Source: Myroides odoratus DSM 2801 | GTDB taxonomy: Bacteria > Bacteroidota > Bacteroidia > Flavobacteriales > Flavobacteriaceae | DNA length: 64,000 nucleotides | Direction: 5' to 3' | NCBI RefSeq assembly: GCF_000243275.1 | Contig: NZ_CM001437.1 | Coordinates: 2,549,812-2,613,811, forward strand | Translations under genes and position numbers: made by a program | Shown here: in pieces, positions 61,629 through 64,000 of the stretch | Layout of the letters: every line of letters begins with the position of its first letter | Numbering within the stretch: the first letter of the stretch is position 1 | Notes under the pieces: generated by a model | Told to the model about the DNA's origin: nothing | Seen by the model: only the letters and a program-made list of their open reading frames with translations | Databases searched by the model: none

Positions 61629-64000
61629 CTAAAACTGTTGACCAAGGATGAAGTGAGTCTCCCAACCGTTTTTCTGCGTTGTTCCTGGAGGTGCATCAAA
61701 TCCATATCCAAAGTCAATACCCAATAGACCAAACATAGGCATAATCACACGAACACCCAATCCAGCAGATCGTTTTAAATCGAATGGATTGTAATCTTTG
61801 AATGAATCATATGCTGCTCCTGCTTCTGCAAATGATAATACATATACTGAGGCACTTGGTTTTAGTGTAATAGGATAACGTAATTCTAGGGTGAATTTAT
61901 TGTATATCGTACCACCAATTTGTTCACCATATTGATTAATTGGTGTCAATGCTTGGTTTTTGTACCCTCTCAACTGAACAACCTCACGGCCATCCAATGA
62001 GAAGTTTACTAATCCATCACCTCCTACATAGAAGCGCTCAAATGGAACAACACCACGGTTGCTATTGTACGCTCCCATATAACCGAATTCTCCTACCGTT
62101 CTAAATACTAATTTATCAAAAATTGTGGTATACCAATCACCTTTGAATTTTAATTTATAATATTCTAACCAGTTGAATCGTTTTTGGTCAACCTTACTCG
62201 CATCAGCAGTAGCATCTTGCCAGTTGCTTACTGGTTGTCCAGCTGCATTTAAGTAAGTACCTTCAGGAATTACTAATCCAGTATTTGGATCAATTTGTCC
62301 TGCTTTAGATCTGTATTTGTATTCTTGTTGATTTCCTAAATTCTTGTAGTCAACATTGTTGAATAACGAGTAAGGTGGAGTGAATTTTCCACTGATACTA
62401 AAGAACGAACCGAAAGTAGGGAAGTTTGGATCCATTCCTCGGTTGTCTCTCGTTAATTCAATTTGATACGCTAAATTTCGCGATGAACCATCACCAAACG
62501 TAAATAGTCCAGTGTTATAGTTCTTCATATCATAGTATTGGAAACTAAGTGTATGTGATAATACAAAATAATCATCTGGAACACTTAATTGTTTCGCAAC
62601 CCCTAATTGTAACGTTGTAATATTAAAACCTCTACTACGGTCTGTTCTTCTGTTGTAGTAGTCGTATAAGTTTTGTGTACTATAAGCAATGGTACCAAAT
62701 AAGTTTACTGGTTTTTTTCTACCTAACCATGGTTCAGAGAAACTCAAACTATACGTTTGGTAGTATGAACTTCCTTGTAATCTCAAAGCCAAAGATTGAC
62801 CATCTCCCATTGGGAATGGATGGTATGCTTTTTTATTGAAGATATTTCTCAAAGAGAAGTTATTGAATGACAATCCTAAGGTTCCGATGAAACCTCCTCC
62901 ACCGTATCCTCCTTGTAACTCAATCTGGCTTGAACCTTTTTCAGCTACTGACCATTCCACATCTACCGTTCCTGAAGTTGGATCTGGGTTCAAAATGTCT
63001 GGTACAATGGCTTGTGCATCAAAAATATTCAATGCTCCTAAACGACGCATTGTCTCCATAACCATCGCCTTGCTCCAGATTTCTCCAGGTCTTGTTTTTA
63101 ACGTACGGTGGATAACGTGATCATGCGTATATTCGTTTCCGCGAACAGTAATATTGTTGAAACGCGCGATAGGACCTTCTGTGATTCGAATCTCGAAATC
63201 AATCGTATCATTCGCTGTTTTTACCTCTACTGGAGTAATATTAGAGAATAAATATCCGTTGTTTTGATATTGATTGGTTAAATCATACGCATCTGGATTA
63301 GAAGAATCTTGAATACGTTTATTTAATAACACGCCATTGTATACTTCTCCTTTATCAATCCCCAAGATATTGCGAAGTTGATTATTGGTATAAACAGTGT
63401 TTCCAATGAAACGGATGTCTCCGATGTAGTACTTGTTTCCTTCTTCTACATCGATGTTAATCGCCATGCGATTTGTTTTAGGATTGTAAGCAGTCGTATC
63501 TGTAATAATACGTGCATCTCGGTATCCTTTTTCTTTGTACTTATCCACTAAGCGTGTTAAATCCTCCTCGTATTTCGATTGAATAAATTTGGAAGGTTTA
63601 AAAATACGCAACGGATTAAATGGACTGCGTTTTTTGGTATCTTTTAATGCTTTGCGCAATTGTTTGTTTGTTAACTGCTGGTTACCATCAAAAGTAATAT
63701 CTGAAATACGCACTTTTTTTCCTTTGTCAATACCTACAACTAAATCTACGTATCTGCCTGTTGAATCAGTAGGTACCGTATTTAATGTAACTTTTGTATT
63801 GTAGAAACCGTCTTTTTTGTACTTATTTAAAAGATAATATTTCGTTGTAGAAAGTAAGTTTTCATTAACGATTTTCCCTTTTGTCAATTTAGCTTCTTTG
63901 ATTACCGTTTCAGACTTCGCTTTTTTGAAGCCTTTTACTTTAGCACTATTTAAACGAGGTAACTCATTTAAAGTAAGCTCTAAATTGATAGTATCGTTAA
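61629..64000 (-). CDS. bamA: Outer membrane protein assembly factor BamA (5' end beyond the window)
   Basis: Partial, 790 codons without a stop back to position 64000, so the true start is off the right edge; an internal TTG at 63887 is not the start, since the frame stays open through it. Several POTRA domains are visible (KVRISDITFDGNQQLTNKQLRK; IGDIRFIGNTVYTNNQLRNILG; FNNITVRGNEYTHDHVIHRTL, shown in part), then a 16-strand barrel from about residue 335 of the visible part with the substrate-handling loop VQLRGY and the C-terminal FDAPPGTTQKNGWETHFILGQQF ending in Phe. It is the essential insertase for beta-barrel proteins and heads the bamA-ompH-ompH operon. Confidence 0.95.
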   Translation of the reverse strand, partial: NDTINLELTLNELPRLNSAKVKGFKKAKSETVIKEAKLTKGKIVNENLLSTTKYYLLNKYKKDGFYNTKVTLNTVPTDSTGRYVDLVVGIDKGKKVRISDITFDGNQQLTNKQLRKALKDTKKRSPFNPLRIFKPSKFIQSKYEEDLTRLVDKYKEKGYRDARIITDTTAYNPKTNRMAINIDVEEGNKYYIGDIRFIGNTVYTNNQLRNILGIDKGEVYNGVLLNKRIQDSSNPDAYDLTNQYQNNGYLFSNITPVEVKTANDTIDFEIRITEGPIARFNNITVRGNEYTHDHVIHRTLKTRPGEIWSKAMVMETMRRLGALNIFDAQAIVPDILNPDPTSGTVDVEWSVAEKGSSQIELQGGYGGGGFIGTLGLSFNNFSLRNIFNKKAYHPFPMGDGQSLALRLQGSSYYQTYSLSFSEPWLGRKKPVNLFGTIAYSTQNLYDYYNRRTDRSRGFNITTLQLGVAKQLSVPDDYFVLSHTLSFQYYDMKNYNTGLFTFGDGSSRNLAYQIELTRDNRGMDPNFPTFGSFFSISGKFTPPYSLFNNVDYKNLGNQQEYKYRSKAGQIDPNTGLVIPEGTYLNAAGQPVSNWQDATADASKVDQKRFNWLEYYKLKFKGDWYTTIFDKLVFRTVGEFGYMGAYNSNRGVVPFERFYVGGDGLVNFSLDGREVVQLRGYKNQALTPINQYGEQIGGTIYNKFTLELRYPITLKPSASVYVLSFAEAGAAYDSFKDYNPFDLKRSAGLGVRVIMPMFGLLGIDFGYGFDAPPGTTQKNGWETHFILGQQF

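Noticed and set aside
61629..63887. BamA starting at TTG 63887
   Set aside because: The frame stays open through to the window edge with matching POTRA-like sequence, so the visible gene is a 5'-truncated part of a longer one.

Overview
The window is AT-rich chromosomal DNA from a member of the Bacteroidota, almost certainly family Flavobacteriaceae (Flavobacterium/Myroides-like). The evidence is: a full-length sprA (type IX secretion translocon), a type B sorting-domain surface protein followed by a PorP/SprF-type gene, an alternative complex III (act) operon, DUF3098 beside ftsX, and many promoters with the Bacteroidota -7 element TAnnTTTG. Starts lack obvious Shine-Dalgarno sequences, and a few genes appear to use TTG or GTG. 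Genus cannot be settled from this sequence alone. No tRNA, rRNA, insertion sequence, prophage or CRISPR array was recognised. Most of the window is ordinary core genome.

Layout. 0-10.4 kb: patatin-like lipase, a thioredoxin-like protein, a YiiX-type cysteine hydrolase, an aldehyde dehydrogenase/DUF779 pair, the ftsX-DUF3098-uppP-truB operon (minus strand), leuS, and a small SPOR-domain protein. 10.5-21.9 kb: one long operon, actABCDEF then coxB-coxA, giving a quinol:cytochrome c oxidoreductase joined to an aa3-type oxidase. 21.9-35.9 kb: ruvB, queG, a MaeB-type malic enzyme, ruvA, the giant sprA, gcvH, a VanZ-like gene and deoC. 35.9-41.0 kb: the rest of the oxidase set (ctaB, two subunit III genes, subunit IV, a cysteine-less thioredoxin-fold protein, SCO, a DUF420/CtaM-like protein and a small CxxC membrane protein). 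41.1-47.2 kb: TolC and membrane-fusion efflux genes, tsaB, then mscS and a YyaL-type thioredoxin-domain protein on the minus strand. 47.24-47.75 kb: a non-coding divergent gap with a nested tandem repeat and a telomere-like C-rich tract. 47.75-51.0 kb: a PiT phosphate transporter with a PhoU-like tail, and a NifU/Nfu protein. 51.0-58.3 kb: a leader with a short ORF, a 1,968-aa repeat-rich secreted protein and its PorP/SprF-type partner. 58.3-64 kb: gamma carbonic anhydrase-like protein, murI, and the two ompH genes plus bamA (cut by the window edge).

How the genes work together. The two respiratory clusters, about 14 kb apart, together encode nearly all of a quinol-to-oxygen chain: menaquinol oxidation by ActA-F, then oxidase subunits I-IV, heme A biosynthesis (CtaB) and copper delivery (SCO, CtaM-like). 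The outer-membrane and secretion theme is BamA/OmpH for beta-barrel assembly, SprA as the T9SS pore, and the type B substrate with its PorP/SprF-like partner as a probable client pair. Several rho-independent terminators lie directly against the next promoter, so that the U-tract supplies part of the -33 or -7 element.
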